64,000 nucleotides of DNA from Lachnospiraceae bacterium (GTDB lineage Bacteria > Bacillota > Clostridia > Lachnospirales > Lachnospiraceae), in the NCBI GenBank assembly GCA_009774245.1, contig VSNM01000002.1, positions 1 to 64,000 on the forward strand, given 5' to 3'. A program made the position numbers and the translations under genes. The notes beneath the pieces were generated by a model. That model saw only the letters and a list, made by a program, of their open reading frames with translations, did no database searches and had not been told where the DNA came from. Numbering within the stretch: position 1 is the stretch's first letter; each line of letters opens with the position of its first letter. This document shows, piece after piece, positions 17,353 to 25,886 of the stretch.

Positions 17353-18882
17353 CTATATACTGTCTATAAACCTCTGGAACGCCGCCTTTCCAGCATCATC
17401 CCTCTTATACACGCCCGCGTGCTCAAGCACCTTGCCAAACACGATTCCGGTCTCCTTCTTGATAATGTCCATCACCTGTTCCTTCGCGACCACATTGTCC
17501 TGCCGGTCAATGGCATATTTCGGAAGGAACTCGTCAACCCAGTCAGCGTGCTTTTCCAGCACTTCATTCTTGCGGATATCCTCCTTTGCGACAATCGCGT
17601 CCGCGAGCTGCTCCAGCTCCGACTTTAAACGCGACGGCAGCACTGCAAGCCCCATCACTTCTATTAAACCGATATTCTCTTTCTTGATATGGTGCAGCTC
17701 CGCGTGCGGGTGATACACACCAAGCGGGTGCTCCTCTGTCGTAATATTGTTTCGCAGTACTAAATCTAATTCATACTTGTTGCCGCGCTTTCTGGCGATC
17801 GGTGTGATCGTATTGTGCGGCTCCCCGTCCGTCTCCGCAAAGATAAATGCCGCCTCGTCCGTGTAACCGCGCCATTTTGCAAGAATCACGTCCGCAAGCT
17901 CGATGATTCTGTTGTAATCCTGATGCGAAAGCCTGATGACAGACATCGGCCACTTGACGATGCCGGTGTCAATATCCTCAAATCCCTTGATCTGAAACGC
18001 CTTCTCAACCGGCGCCTTCGCCATCGCAAACTCATAATTTCCGCCCTGGAAATGGTCATGACTTAAAATCGAGCCGCCCACAATCGGCAGATCCGCGTTG
18101 GAGCCCACGAAATAGTGCGGAAACTGCTCCACAAAGTTGAAAAGCTTAACAAACGTGTCATGTTCGATCTTCATCGGAATGTGCTGGCTGTTGAACACAA
18201 TGCAGTGCTCATTGTAGTACACATACGGAGAATACTGGAATCCCCACTTATTCCCCTGGATCGTGACCGGAATGATCCTATGGTTCTGTCTCGCAGGGTG
18301 ATTGACTCTCCCGGCATACCCCTCGTTTTCCATACAGAGCTGACATTTCGGATAACCGCTCTGCTTCGCCGTCTTTGCCGCCGCGATCGCCTTGGGATCT
18401 TTCTCCGGCTTGGACAGGTTGATCGTGATGTCCATCTCGCCGTACTCGGTGTCCGCCTTCCACTTCATATCGCGCGCGATGCGGTAACGCCTGATATAAT
18501 CCGTATTCTGGCTGAATGTGTAATACCAGTCTGTCGCAGCCTTCGCACCCTCCTCCTCGTAGAGCTTCCGGAACTTGCGTGTCACATCTGACGGGCGCGG
18601 TACTAACAGCCCCATGATTTTTGTGTCAAACAAATCCCTGTACACAATGCTGTCGTTGGGAATCAGCCCCGCCTCCGCCGCATAGTCGAGCATCTGCCCT
18701 AAAAGCCCCTCCAGGTCAAACTCCGCGGGATTTGCGATCACTGCCGGATTTTCGGGCTCCTCATACTCATCCAGTCCAAACAGCTCTAAGAGCGTGTTCG
18801 TCGTATAGATTCTGTCCGCTTCCTCGAGCAGTCCCGCTGCAATGCCATAGTTTACAAGTGCTGCAATATTTTCTGTGATCAT
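17353..18882 (-). CDS. galT: UTP/UDP-glucose--hexose-1-phosphate uridylyltransferase (class II GalT)
   Basis: 509 residues, the length of the Firmicutes class-II GalT rather than the ~350-residue class I. The segments NHPARQNHRIIPVTIQG, SPYVYYNEHCIVFNSQH and GGSILSHDHFQGG are characteristic; the His pair in HDHFQGG belongs to the active region. It moves UMP between glucose-1-P and galactose-1-P in the Leloir pathway. Neither galK nor galE is in this cluster, so those steps are encoded elsewhere. A weak palindrome TTGCG...CGCAA (18921-18941) and a TATAAT lie upstream, so it may have its own regulated promoter. Confidence 0.95.
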   Translation of the reverse strand: MITENIAALVNYGIAAGLLEEADRIYTTNTLLELFGLDEYEEPENPAVIANPAEFDLEGLLGQMLDYAAEAGLIPNDSIVYRDLFDTKIMGLLVPRPSDVTRKFRKLYEEEGAKAATDWYYTFSQNTDYIRRYRIARDMKWKADTEYGEMDITINLSKPEKDPKAIAAAKTAKQSGYPKCQLCMENEGYAGRVNHPARQNHRIIPVTIQGNKWGFQYSPYVYYNEHCIVFNSQHIPMKIEHDTFVKLFNFVEQFPHYFVGSNADLPIVGGSILSHDHFQGGNYEFAMAKAPVEKAFQIKGFEDIDTGIVKWPMSVIRLSHQDYNRIIELADVILAKWRGYTDEAAFIFAETDGEPHNTITPIARKRGNKYELDLVLRNNITTEEHPLGVYHPHAELHHIKKENIGLIEVMGLAVLPSRLKSELEQLADAIVAKEDIRKNEVLEKHADWVDEFLPKYAIDRQDNVVAKEQVMDIIKKETGIVFGKVLEHAGVYKRDDAGKAAFQRFIDSI

Positions 18883-18920
18883 TGTGATACCCCCATATTT
18901 TGTATATTATATACTTAGTA

Positions 18921-18941
18921 TTGCGCCAGCCGCAGTCGCAA
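18921..18941 (-). promoter_or_regulatory. Imperfect palindrome before galT, possible second LacI site
   Basis: TTGCGCCAGC and its mirrored partner GCAGTCGCAA pair at 8 of 10 positions about a single base. The outer TTGCG/CGCAA matches the arms of the operator at 20106. A TATAAT lies just downstream on the minus strand. Spacing differs from the first site, so confidence is low. Confidence 0.3.
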
Positions 18942-18945
18942 ACAT

Positions 18946-20064
18946 TTATTTCGGCTGATAATCCCTGATAACCTCCAATGCCGGAAGCGCGTTTCCATCA
19001 TAGTCAAACAACGCCTGGTTTGCCCACTCGTTTCCTCCCGGCCCTGCCTCCTTGATATAGGCGAGCGCCTCATCTGTCGCCCAGCCGCTTCCCGCGACCG
19101 GAAGCCACCCAGCCTCCCAGTAGAAAAAGCCTCTTCCCTTATTCCCGGGAACCTTCTCAAGCACCTCAAGAAACGCCCTCATGAAATCGCACTGCCCCTC
19201 TTTCGTCATCGGAAACGGCACTTTCTCGCAGAGCGCCGGTCTTGTCGCCATGCCTTTCCTGTTCTCCGGCGCAAGCTTTTCATAGTCGATATATTCCTCT
19301 GTCGTGTGCCCCATCGAAACCTCCGCGATGACAAGTTCCTTTCCGTAGCGGACGGCGATATCATTCATGTTGTTTGACAGATCATCCAGCGTGCCGTGCC
19401 AGAACGGATAGTATGAAAGTCCGATAATATCACAATCCTCGCCCTTGTTGACATTGATATACTGGTCAAACCACTCCCTGTAGAGCGCGTTGTTGCCGCC
19501 GTTATCAAGGTGAATCATAATCCTGGCTGTCGGGCAGGTTTCTTTCACAGCCCTGATGCCCGCGCTGACAAAACGCGCGATATTCGCATAATTCGGAACC
19601 TGTCCCTCCGGCCAGAGCAGTCCGTTTGACAGCTCGTTGCCAACCTGCACCATATCGGGAACAGCGCCTTCCCTGATAAAGCCGTTCATCATCTCTTTCG
19701 TAAAGTCATACACTGCCTGCTCGAGCTGGTCGGTATTGTAGTCCGCCCACGCCTTTGGCTTTCTCTGCTTGCCGGGATCTGCCCAGAAATCGCTGTAGTG
19801 AAAATCGAGCAAAAATCCAAGCCCTGCCTCCTTCACGCGCTTTGCCATACGCAGCGTCGTCTCATAGTCCGTATTGCCGGCACCGTATGGCTTTCCGTCG
19901 GGAGATTTGGGATCATTCCAGAGCCTCAGACGAATGTAATTGGTATCATAGTTTTTCAGGATTTGAATCAATCCGTCCTCTTTTCCATGGTCGTAAAATT
20001 TCGCCCCGAGTTTCTCGATTTCATCTAATGATGAGATATCCATTCCCTTGATATAATTCAGCAT
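18946..20064 (-). CDS. Arabinogalactan endo-beta-1,4-galactanase, GH53, intracellular
   Basis: 372 residues. GH53 landmarks: opening MLNYIKGMDISSLDEIE, the barrel strand NYIRLRLWNDP, DFHYSDFWADPGKQ, the acid/base Glu in MVQVGNELSNGLLWPEG and the nucleophile Glu in ELVIAEVSMGHT. It hydrolyses beta-1,4-galactan of pectin side chains. Unlike many secreted GH53 enzymes it has no signal peptide, so it should work on imported galacto-oligosaccharides before LacZ. No sugar transporter is encoded nearby. First gene after the promoter at 20133-20161. Confidence 0.94.
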   Translation of the reverse strand: MLNYIKGMDISSLDEIEKLGAKFYDHGKEDGLIQILKNYDTNYIRLRLWNDPKSPDGKPYGAGNTDYETTLRMAKRVKEAGLGFLLDFHYSDFWADPGKQRKPKAWADYNTDQLEQAVYDFTKEMMNGFIREGAVPDMVQVGNELSNGLLWPEGQVPNYANIARFVSAGIRAVKETCPTARIMIHLDNGGNNALYREWFDQYINVNKGEDCDIIGLSYYPFWHGTLDDLSNNMNDIAVRYGKELVIAEVSMGHTTEEYIDYEKLAPENRKGMATRPALCEKVPFPMTKEGQCDFMRAFLEVLEKVPGNKGRGFFYWEAGWLPVAGSGWATDEALAYIKEAGPGGNEWANQALFDYDGNALPALEVIRDYQPK

Positions 20065-20105
20065 ATTCCCTCTCCATTTTCTATATTTGATTCGTTTCTA
20101 CATTT

Positions 20106-20161
20106 TGCGCAACCGCTTGCGCACCTGTATTTATCATAACAAGGAACGCTCCATAAGTCAA
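20106..20161 (-). promoter_or_regulatory. Galactan operon promoter with LacI-type operator at the start site
   Basis: Minus strand: -35 TTGACT (20156-20161), a 17-nt spacer, and -10 TATGAT (20133-20138). Ten bases on lies TGCGCAAGCGGTTGCGCA (20106-20123), a palindrome with 7-bp perfect arms and a central CG, the form bound by LacI-family repressors. It would cover the first transcribed bases, giving a block to initiation. The galactanase ATG is about 42 nt further. The likely ligand-responsive protein is the LacI regulator at 16259-17281. Confidence 0.7.
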
Positions 20162-20239
20162 TACAACAGACTGCAATCTATGTGTGAGAAAATAACGTTT
20201 GATTTTTGGCACTTTTATACAATACCTCGCGCAAAAGTG

Positions 20240-20330
20240 TGCAATCGAGTAGGGAAGAGCCATCTTCCACTACTCGCGCGCCGGACGCGGGCAGCCTTAG
20301 CTGCATATTTCCTTTCCGCGTCCGTGTGCA
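20240..20330. other. Two adjacent hairpins after the sugar kinase gene
   Basis: In the 360-bp gap between the galactanase promoter and the kinase gene, CGAGTAG.GGAAGA pairs with TCTTCC.CTACTCG, and next to it CGGACGCGG pairs with CCGCGTCCG around an inner GCAGC/GCTGC. These probably act as the kinase terminator region. The outer motif TGCAATCGAGTAGGG recurs almost unchanged near 61941, suggesting a dispersed repeat. The rest of the gap, apart from the promoter, shows nothing. Confidence 0.5.
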
Positions 20331-20424
20331 TAAAAAAGAAGACAACACCACATCATTGTCCCCTTTTTCAACTTCTTATTTCATTTTCCTATTTCATTTT
20401 TTACGCAATGCCATATGCCGTTGA

Positions 20425-21471
20425 TCACCGGTTCATTTCCAGTTGCGGCCCTGTCGAGTGATGATTTTTGATAATTCCATCGATCTCCTTCAAGTCCGAT
20501 GAAGGCAGGTCGCCCGGAATCGTATTTTTGACTGCTGCTGTCGCGTTGCCGTACTCCATCGCCTTTGTGCAGTCCATATTGTGCGCGAGCAGTCCGTATA
20601 GCGCGCCGGATATGTACGCGTCGCCGCTTCCGATACGGTCAACCACGTCAATATTTTCATACGCGGGCTCCTGCACATAGCAGTCATTGATCGCGTCGTA
20701 GATGCAGGAACCAAAAGAGTGAACCTTTGGCGAATGTACGACGCGCTGTGTCGACGCCACCACACTGATCTTGTAATCCTTCGTGAAGCTGCGCATCATA
20801 TCCTGCACAGTCCCCTCCTTCTTGAATGTCAGCCTGGCTGTATCCTCCGAGCAGAAGAACACATCCACATACGGAAGAATCTGCTCAATGCACTCCCTTG
20901 CCTCGTCGCCGGTCCACAGATTGCCCCTGAAATTGACATCAAAGGAAATCAGCGTCCCATTCTCCTTAAAGCGCTTGATCATCTCAATCGCAGTGTTCCT
21001 TGTCTTCTGCCCAAGGGCAAGTGTGATGCCCGTCGTGTGGAAACAACGCGCCGACGTGAACATCTCCTCCGGAAAATCGTCGATCGATATCTCGGTAAAC
21101 GCCGTGTTCTTCCTATCATAGACAACATTTGGCTTTCTCGGGTGTGCGCCGTATTCATAATAGTAGATGCCCAGTCTGGAATCCTTCGACTTGTCATACA
21201 CCAGATAGTCATCGCTGACACCGCAGAACCGCACACGATTCTGTATGTATCTGCCCAGATCATTTGCGGGAACCCTGGAGATAATGCCCGTCCTCAGGCC
21301 TAACAGCGACGTGCCCGACACGACGTTGAGCTCTGCGCCCCCAGCCTGCTTCTGAAACGCATCCCCCCTCGTAAGCCTCTCGTTCACCGGCGGCGACAGC
21401 CGCAGAAGAATCTCCCCAAGCGCCAGTAAGTCAAATCCTCTTCTCTTAAAATTTTCTTTGTTTGTATCCAT
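20425..21471 (-). CDS. PfkB-family sugar kinase (KDG kinase-like)
   Basis: 348 residues. The PfkB signature is present: GGAELNVVSGTSLLGLRTGIISRVPANDLGRYI near the N-terminus and the C-terminal DRIGSGDAYISGALYG with the catalytic Asp in GSGDA. The FFCSEDTARLTF region resembles 2-dehydro-3-deoxygluconokinases, which act in uronate breakdown; that would suit pectin use with the nearby galactan genes. Sugar specificity is inferred. Single-gene unit with hairpins after it and a leader palindrome (21549-21564) shared with the hydrogenase operon. Confidence 0.85.
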   Translation of the reverse strand: MDTNKENFKRRGFDLLALGEILLRLSPPVNERLTRGDAFQKQAGGAELNVVSGTSLLGLRTGIISRVPANDLGRYIQNRVRFCGVSDDYLVYDKSKDSRLGIYYYEYGAHPRKPNVVYDRKNTAFTEISIDDFPEEMFTSARCFHTTGITLALGQKTRNTAIEMIKRFKENGTLISFDVNFRGNLWTGDEARECIEQILPYVDVFFCSEDTARLTFKKEGTVQDMMRSFTKDYKISVVASTQRVVHSPKVHSFGSCIYDAINDCYVQEPAYENIDVVDRIGSGDAYISGALYGLLAHNMDCTKAMEYGNATAAVKNTIPGDLPSSDLKEIDGIIKNHHSTGPQLEMNR

Positions 21472-21548
21472 ATGCTCAGCTCCTCACATGTGAATTGTTA
21501 ACAGTGACATGATTACTCTGTTCTTATTCTATCATCTTACAAAAGTAC

Positions 21549-21564
21549 ATGTAAGCCCTTACAT
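21549..21564. promoter_or_regulatory. Palindromic operator-like site before the sugar kinase
   Basis: ATGTAAGCCCTTACAT: 7-bp perfect arms about two central bases, 78 bp before the kinase start. On the minus strand it directly follows TATACA, a plausible -10; no good -35 is seen. The same arms with different central bases sit at +1 of the hydrogenase promoter (44694-44709). It lacks the central CG expected of a CcpA site. Confidence 0.55.
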
Positions 21565-21710
21565 TGTATATACTACCATACAATACCAAAAATATCTACT
21601 AAAATCTATTGAATCAATCCTAAAATACAAAAATCCCGGTCTATATACTTCAAACCAAGATTTTCATTTAACCATATTTCATTTTATACATTGCTATTTT
21701 TGTCTTTTAA

Positions 21711-21906
21711 GGAGCTGTAGGAAAATAAGTGATGCAACTTGCGCAGGATATTTCTTCAAGACGAAATTGCTAAAGCAATTGTCAAAAAATGTAGGCGTAG
21801 CGGGATACGGCGAGGCTTTATGACAATTTCATATGCCTTTGCATATGAAATTTATAATCGGAAAAACAGGCAAGTCAAGATGCGTCAGTTATTTTTCTAC
21901 AGATCC
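21711..21906. mobile_element. MITE, group 1 (copy 2), 196 bp, target duplication TAA
   Basis: The left end is GGAGCTGTAGGAAAATAAGT and the right end is the complement of GGATCTGTAGAAAAATAACT, with TAA at 21708-21710 and 21907-21909. The central palindrome CGTAGCGGGATACG (21796-21809) lies in the opposite orientation to copy 1. Non-coding. It inserted within the last codons of the gene at 21889-22311 and now supplies five codons and the stop. It fills most of the second half of the 417-bp gap; the first half holds the kinase leader. Confidence 0.88.
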
Positions 21907-22311
21907 TAAATCAAAGCCTTGTATTAACAGCTTGTACTCATCATACTGCTCCGGCGTCGTATCCATAAATGCACAGGCTTTTTCCTTAGACATACCAAGC
22001 TTCATCATCGCATTGTTTATTGCCTCCACAGCCTTTTGGGCTGACGCCTCATTCCATGTTTCTTTTTTCGTTTTTTGTACTGCTTCTCTTACTGCCTTAC
22101 TCACTGCTTCACTTACCGCCTTATTTACTGCCTCGTCAATCTCCGGCTGCATAAGCTCCACTAATGCACTGTACATATTCTTATCCTCTTTCTTTAACTC
22201 GTTGAATAATTTTCTGTTTGTCTTTGATGCTATCTGCAGCACCGACTCCACATAGACCGCCTCCGGTCTGTCCAATAGATTTGTTTGTATGCCATGAATT
22301 AGGATTTTCAA
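21889..22311 (-). pseudogene. C-terminal fragment of a nuclease/transposase-like gene, tail replaced by a MITE
   Basis: 140 codons. The helical, Ala/Val-rich repeat (VNKAVSEAVSKAVREAV, residues ~62-80) and the SKEKACAFMDTTPEQYDEYKLL ending resemble the C-terminal tails of Rpn or similar PD-(D/E)XK proteins; the catalytic N-terminus is missing. The last residues GSVEK and the stop come from the MITE end. Removing the element and one TAA/TTA copy restores a frame that ends in LKDKNSNV and a stop. So a 5'-truncated gene was later hit at its 3' end. No ribosome site is obvious at the start. Confidence 0.55.
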
Positions 22312-22337
22312 TTATTTTACACGCGCATCAGATAAAA

Positions 22338-23405
22338 TCAGTAAAATGCCTTATACCACTGCGCAAATTTTCGCAGGCCGTCCTGCAGACTCGTCGACGG
22401 CCTGAATCCAAAATCACGCTCCAGTCCGCTTACATCCGCATATGTGACCTCCACATCCCCAGGCTGCATCCCCACAAGCTCCTTGTGCGCCTCAAAATCA
22501 TAGTCTTCTGGCAGCACTTTGGCACGCTTGAGCTCATCCTGCAGGATTTCCACAAAATCGAGCAGATTCTCCGGATGGTTGTTTCCGATATTGTATATTT
22601 TGTATCGCACGCCGTTTTCATTGGGAAGTGGTGCACACTGCATGACAGCCTGCACGCCTGTCACGATGTCGTCAATGTACGTAAAGTCACGCCGGCAGTT
22701 TCCATAGTTGAATATTTTGATCGTCTGATTTTTCACCAGCTTGTCGGTGAATCCAAAATACGCCATATCCGGGCGTCCTGCGGGACCGTACACGGTAAAG
22801 AAGCGCAGTCCGGTTGACGGGATTTGATAAAGTTTTGCGTAGGAATGCGCCAGCAGCTCGTCCGATTTCTTTGTTGCCGCGTAGAGCGACACCGGCTGAT
22901 CTGTCTTGTCCTCTGTCGCATAAGGAATCTTCTGATTGCTCCCATACACGGATGAGGAGCTTGCGTATACCAGATGTTCCACCCCTGACGCACCGTCGTC
23001 ATAACTGTGGCGGCAGGCCTCAAGTATGTTATAAAAGCCAATCAGATTGGACTCAATGTAGGCGTCAGGGTTCTCGATACTGTAACGCACGCCCGCCTGC
23101 GCCGCGAGATTGACCACCAGCTGCGGCCTGTATCGGTCAAAAAGCTCATGCACAAGTCCCTGATCAGCGATGTTTCCTTTGATGAAGGTAAACTTTCCTG
23201 ACACAGACGCTTCCAGCTCCTCTATCTGTCTCAGGCGGAACTCCTTGAGGGACACATCATAGTAGGCGTTCATATTGTCAATCCCTACAATGTGCGCATT
23301 TTCCGTATTTTTCAGAAGCTCCAGCGTAAGGTTTGCGCCGATAAAACCAGCGGCGCCTGTCACGAGTATCGTCTTTGCGTCAAGCTTGATATTTTTAGCC
23401 AGCAT
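22338..23405 (-). CDS. NAD-dependent UDP-sugar epimerase (UDP-glucuronate 4-epimerase type)
   Basis: 355 residues from the ATG at 23403-23405 (AGGGAG upstream, one base after the previous stop). The Rossmann motif VTGAAGFIGANL lies near the start; the catalytic pair is YAATKK (Tyr-x3-Lys), preceded by the Ser-rich VYASSSSVYG. The stretch TGLRFFTVYGPAGRPDMA is typical of UDP-glucuronate 4-epimerases, which make UDP-galacturonate for envelope polysaccharide. Soluble. The upstream 161-residue gene of unknown function is translationally close. Confidence 0.9.
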   Translation of the reverse strand: MLAKNIKLDAKTILVTGAAGFIGANLTLELLKNTENAHIVGIDNMNAYYDVSLKEFRLRQIEELEASVSGKFTFIKGNIADQGLVHELFDRYRPQLVVNLAAQAGVRYSIENPDAYIESNLIGFYNILEACRHSYDDGASGVEHLVYASSSSVYGSNQKIPYATEDKTDQPVSLYAATKKSDELLAHSYAKLYQIPSTGLRFFTVYGPAGRPDMAYFGFTDKLVKNQTIKIFNYGNCRRDFTYIDDIVTGVQAVMQCAPLPNENGVRYKIYNIGNNHPENLLDFVEILQDELKRAKVLPEDYDFEAHKELVGMQPGDVEVTYADVSGLERDFGFRPSTSLQDGLRKFAQWYKAFY

Positions 23406-23406
23406 T

Positions 23407-23892
23407 TTATTCTCCCTGTCCTTTCTCCCTTTTCCCAAAAATCAGCGCCGCAAAGAGTGCGTTCATGTCATCCGGCTCCTGTACCACCCACTCCTCGCTG
23501 TACCTGTTGGCCGCCTCATGCATCCCCAGACGCTCCATGGCGTTCACCACCCGCATTCTGATCTGCACCGGCGACTGTTTCTGCCACTGAAAAGCGTCAA
23601 GCAGCCGCAGGCCATCCCTGTAAACCCTGTCGTAATCCTTATGTGCGTTCAGTTTTCTGAAGTAATCGTCAACCCATCCCTGCACATTATATTTATTTTC
23701 TGTATTCTGATCGATCTCCGCCAGCTCCTCATAACAGCCGGAGTATTTCTCCCGCTCCTCCTCTATGATCTCAAGAAGCGTGTCAAACGCGCTGTACCAG
23801 CATTCGCTGACTGCATCGCTGTTATTGTCCGGTGTCTTGTAACATTTGGCAGTCAGATCTTCAAATGTATGCCATTTCCTGTTTTTTTCCAT
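23407..23892 (-). CDS. Hypothetical protein, 161 aa, upstream of the epimerase
   Basis: Not recognised. The ATG at 23890-23892 follows AGGAAAGG; an in-frame extension to 23922 lacks such support. Soluble and acidic, largely helical, with tetratricopeptide-like character in the second half (YRDGLRLLDAFQWQ, RMRVVNAMERLGMHEAANRYSEEW). One base separates it from the epimerase, so the two are co-translated. It may be a helical-repeat adaptor; no function can be assigned. Confidence 0.7.
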   Translation of the reverse strand: MEKNRKWHTFEDLTAKCYKTPDNNSDAVSECWYSAFDTLLEIIEEEREKYSGCYEELAEIDQNTENKYNVQGWVDDYFRKLNAHKDYDRVYRDGLRLLDAFQWQKQSPVQIRMRVVNAMERLGMHEAANRYSEEWVVQEPDDMNALFAALIFGKREKGQGE

Positions 23893-24002
23893 AGATTTAT
23901 ACCTTTCCTGTCTAATGAACATTTCCTATCATAGTATATCATTAATCGGCGGTTCTCACAACAAAACATTTGTGTATCGGCCGATTCCCTGTATTTCGCT
24001 TG

Positions 24003-24042
24003 CCTGTTTGACTGACAAAGGACTTTTTGTCAGTCAAACAGG
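24003..24042. terminator. Perfect 17-bp hairpin overlapping the deacetylase stop codon
   Basis: CCTGTTTGACTGACAAA (24003-24019) pairs exactly with its complement at 24026-24042 over a 6-nt loop. The last four codons and stop of the deacetylase gene lie in one arm. No T-run follows on either side, so termination or 3'-end protection is likely but not certain. Confidence 0.55.
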
Positions 24043-24782
24043 ATCTCCTCCACTGTCACAAACGTATACCCCTCGCCCTGCAGCTCGTCAACCACCTTGA
24101 GCGCTGCCTCAACAGATGTTTCATAATAATCATGCATTAAGATAATATCGTTCTCCTTTACTTTTCTGACAATCTTTTCTGTGATGTGGCTCACATTCTC
24201 AGAGCACCAGTCCAGCGGGTCCACATTCCAGAGCACGGGAAACATATTGAGCTCCTTCTCAAAGGACTTATCCCATGAGCCATAGGGCGGACGCACATAC
24301 TGTACCTCCTGTCCGGTAATCTCTTTGAGAAGCTCATTTGTCCTGATCAACTCCTTCTTGTAAGTCTCGCGGTTGGTCTTGGTCAGCTGGATGTGGCTGT
24401 ACGTATGGTTTCCGACAAGATGGCCTTCCTCCACCATCCTTTTGACAATATCCGGATGCAGCTCTGCGTGCTCTCCCGTGACAAAAAAGGTCGCTTTCAC
24501 CCCCCGCTCCTTCAATCCGTCAAGAAGCTGCTGCGTGTAGACCGGATGGGGACCATCATCAAAAGTGATCGCGACACGCCGGATCTCAGCAGGCATACTG
24601 TCAGCGTCCGCCGGTGCATCCGCGGAATCGGCAAGAGTTGCGGATGCGATTGCCGGAATCGTCTCAGGGGACAAAAATGGTCTCACCAGAGCTGTCAGAG
24701 TCAGACACGCACATATGAAATACAATATATTAAAGATACGCTGATAATGCTTCATACACAGAACCGCCAAAATCCACAACAT
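24030..24782 (-). CDS. Polysaccharide deacetylase (NodB domain), membrane-anchored
   Basis: 250 residues. One N-terminal membrane helix (~residues 16-35) then a NodB fold: motif 1 AITFDDGPH (Asp-Asp), motif 2 HTYSHIQL (zinc His pair), motif 3 RPPYGSWD, and motif 5 ILMHDYYETS. Such enzymes remove acetyl groups from peptidoglycan or chitin-like sugars outside the membrane, as PgdA and PdaA do. Start uncertain: ATG at 24782 has no clear ribosome site; an ATG nine codons on is as good. Confidence 0.9.
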   Translation of the reverse strand: MLWILAVLCMKHYQRIFNILYFICACLTLTALVRPFLSPETIPAIASATLADSADAPADADSMPAEIRRVAITFDDGPHPVYTQQLLDGLKERGVKATFFVTGEHAELHPDIVKRMVEEGHLVGNHTYSHIQLTKTNRETYKKELIRTNELLKEITGQEVQYVRPPYGSWDKSFEKELNMFPVLWNVDPLDWCSENVSHITEKIVRKVKENDIILMHDYYETSVEAALKVVDELQGEGYTFVTVEEILFD

Positions 24783-24899
24783 TCATAAATATAATATGCA
24801 AATTGGCCAAAAAGGTTCCTCAAAAAATATTATTTGATAAATCGCAGGAAATATGTCATTATAAATATATCATTTTCACACGATCGGAGAATACTTACC

Positions 24900-25886
24900 A
24901 TGCGAAAAAAAATGTTTTTCCTTGTCCTGCTGTTGATCCTGTGTATCCTCGCAGGCGTTATGCTGGGAAGCGTACCGCTTTCCCCTGTCAGTGTCCTCAA
25001 ATGCCTGATCGGTATTGACAGGGATTCCACCGCCAGTATCCTTGTCAACACGGTGCGCCTGCCGCGCACTGTCGGCTGCTGCCTTGCCGGCATGGGACTT
25101 GCCGCCGCGGGTGTCATCCTGCAGAGTGTCATGAACAATTCCCTCGCAAGTCCAAACACGATCGGCGTCAACTCAGGCGCCGGATTTGCGGTGATGCTCG
25201 CGCTGCTAGCGAGCGGAAGCTACTCGTCCGCTGTCCCGGCTGCCGCCTTTATGGGCGCCCTCGTCACCACACTCGTCATTTTCGGGCTGGCGTACATGGC
25301 TGACAGCTCCCGCACGACGATCATCCTGGCCGGCATCACCGTGTCAAGCTTTCTGAATGCGGGCATCAACACGATCAAACTCCTCGACACCGACATCACG
25401 GTAAATCTCACGACCTTTATGATCGGCTCCCTGTCAGGGATTACCTTTGACCGCCTGCAATTTCCTGCCGTTGCCATCACTGCAGCTCTTTTGCTGTCTT
25501 TTGCCCTCGCAAAATCAATCAATGTGCTCGGACTCGGTGATGATATCGCGCGCTCACTCGGACTGAATGTCACCGCCGTGCGGTTTATTCTGCTGATCCT
25601 GTCGAGCGTCCTGTCAGGCTGCGTGGTCAGCTTCGCCGGGCTTCTCGGCTTCGTGGGGCTGATCGTCCCCCATATCTGCCGCAGACTGTTTGGAAACGAT
25701 GCGCGGTATCTGCTGCCCTGCTCCGCCCTGCTTGGCGCCTGCTTCGTACTGATCTGCGACATCCTGGGGCGTGTGCTGTTTGCGCCCTTTGAGCTTCCCG
25801 CCGGGGTCCTGATGTCCCTGGTCGGGTGTCCGTTTTTTCTGTATCTGTTATTCAAAAAGAAGGGAGGGCGCAGAGTCAATGCTTGA
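24900..25886 (+). CDS. Iron-siderophore/cobalamin ABC permease (FecCD family)
   Basis: 328 residues from ATG 24900, which follows CGGAGA at 9 nt; an upstream in-frame start at 24834 lacks support. About nine to ten hydrophobic helices with the family segments ANTI-type NNSLASPNTIGVNSGAGF, RLPRTVGCCLAGMGLAAAGVILQ and GFVGLIVPHICRRLFGNDAR. Only one permease gene, so it probably forms a homodimer. A possible promoter TTGATA-18-ATTATA covers 24834-24863. It overlaps the ATPase gene by 8 nt. Confidence 0.93.
   Translation: MRKKMFFLVLLLILCILAGVMLGSVPLSPVSVLKCLIGIDRDSTASILVNTVRLPRTVGCCLAGMGLAAAGVILQSVMNNSLASPNTIGVNSGAGFAVMLALLASGSYSSAVPAAAFMGALVTTLVIFGLAYMADSSRTTIILAGITVSSFLNAGINTIKLLDTDITVNLTTFMIGSLSGITFDRLQFPAVAITAALLLSFALAKSINVLGLGDDIARSLGLNVTAVRFILLILSSVLSGCVVSFAGLLGFVGLIVPHICRRLFGNDARYLLPCSALLGACFVLICDILGRVLFAPFELPAGVLMSLVGCPFFLYLLFKKKGGRRVNA

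Noticed and set aside
21549..21564. CcpA (cre) site
   Set aside because: The central CG required for LacI-family binding is missing in both copies of the palindrome (CC here, CT/AG at 44694).
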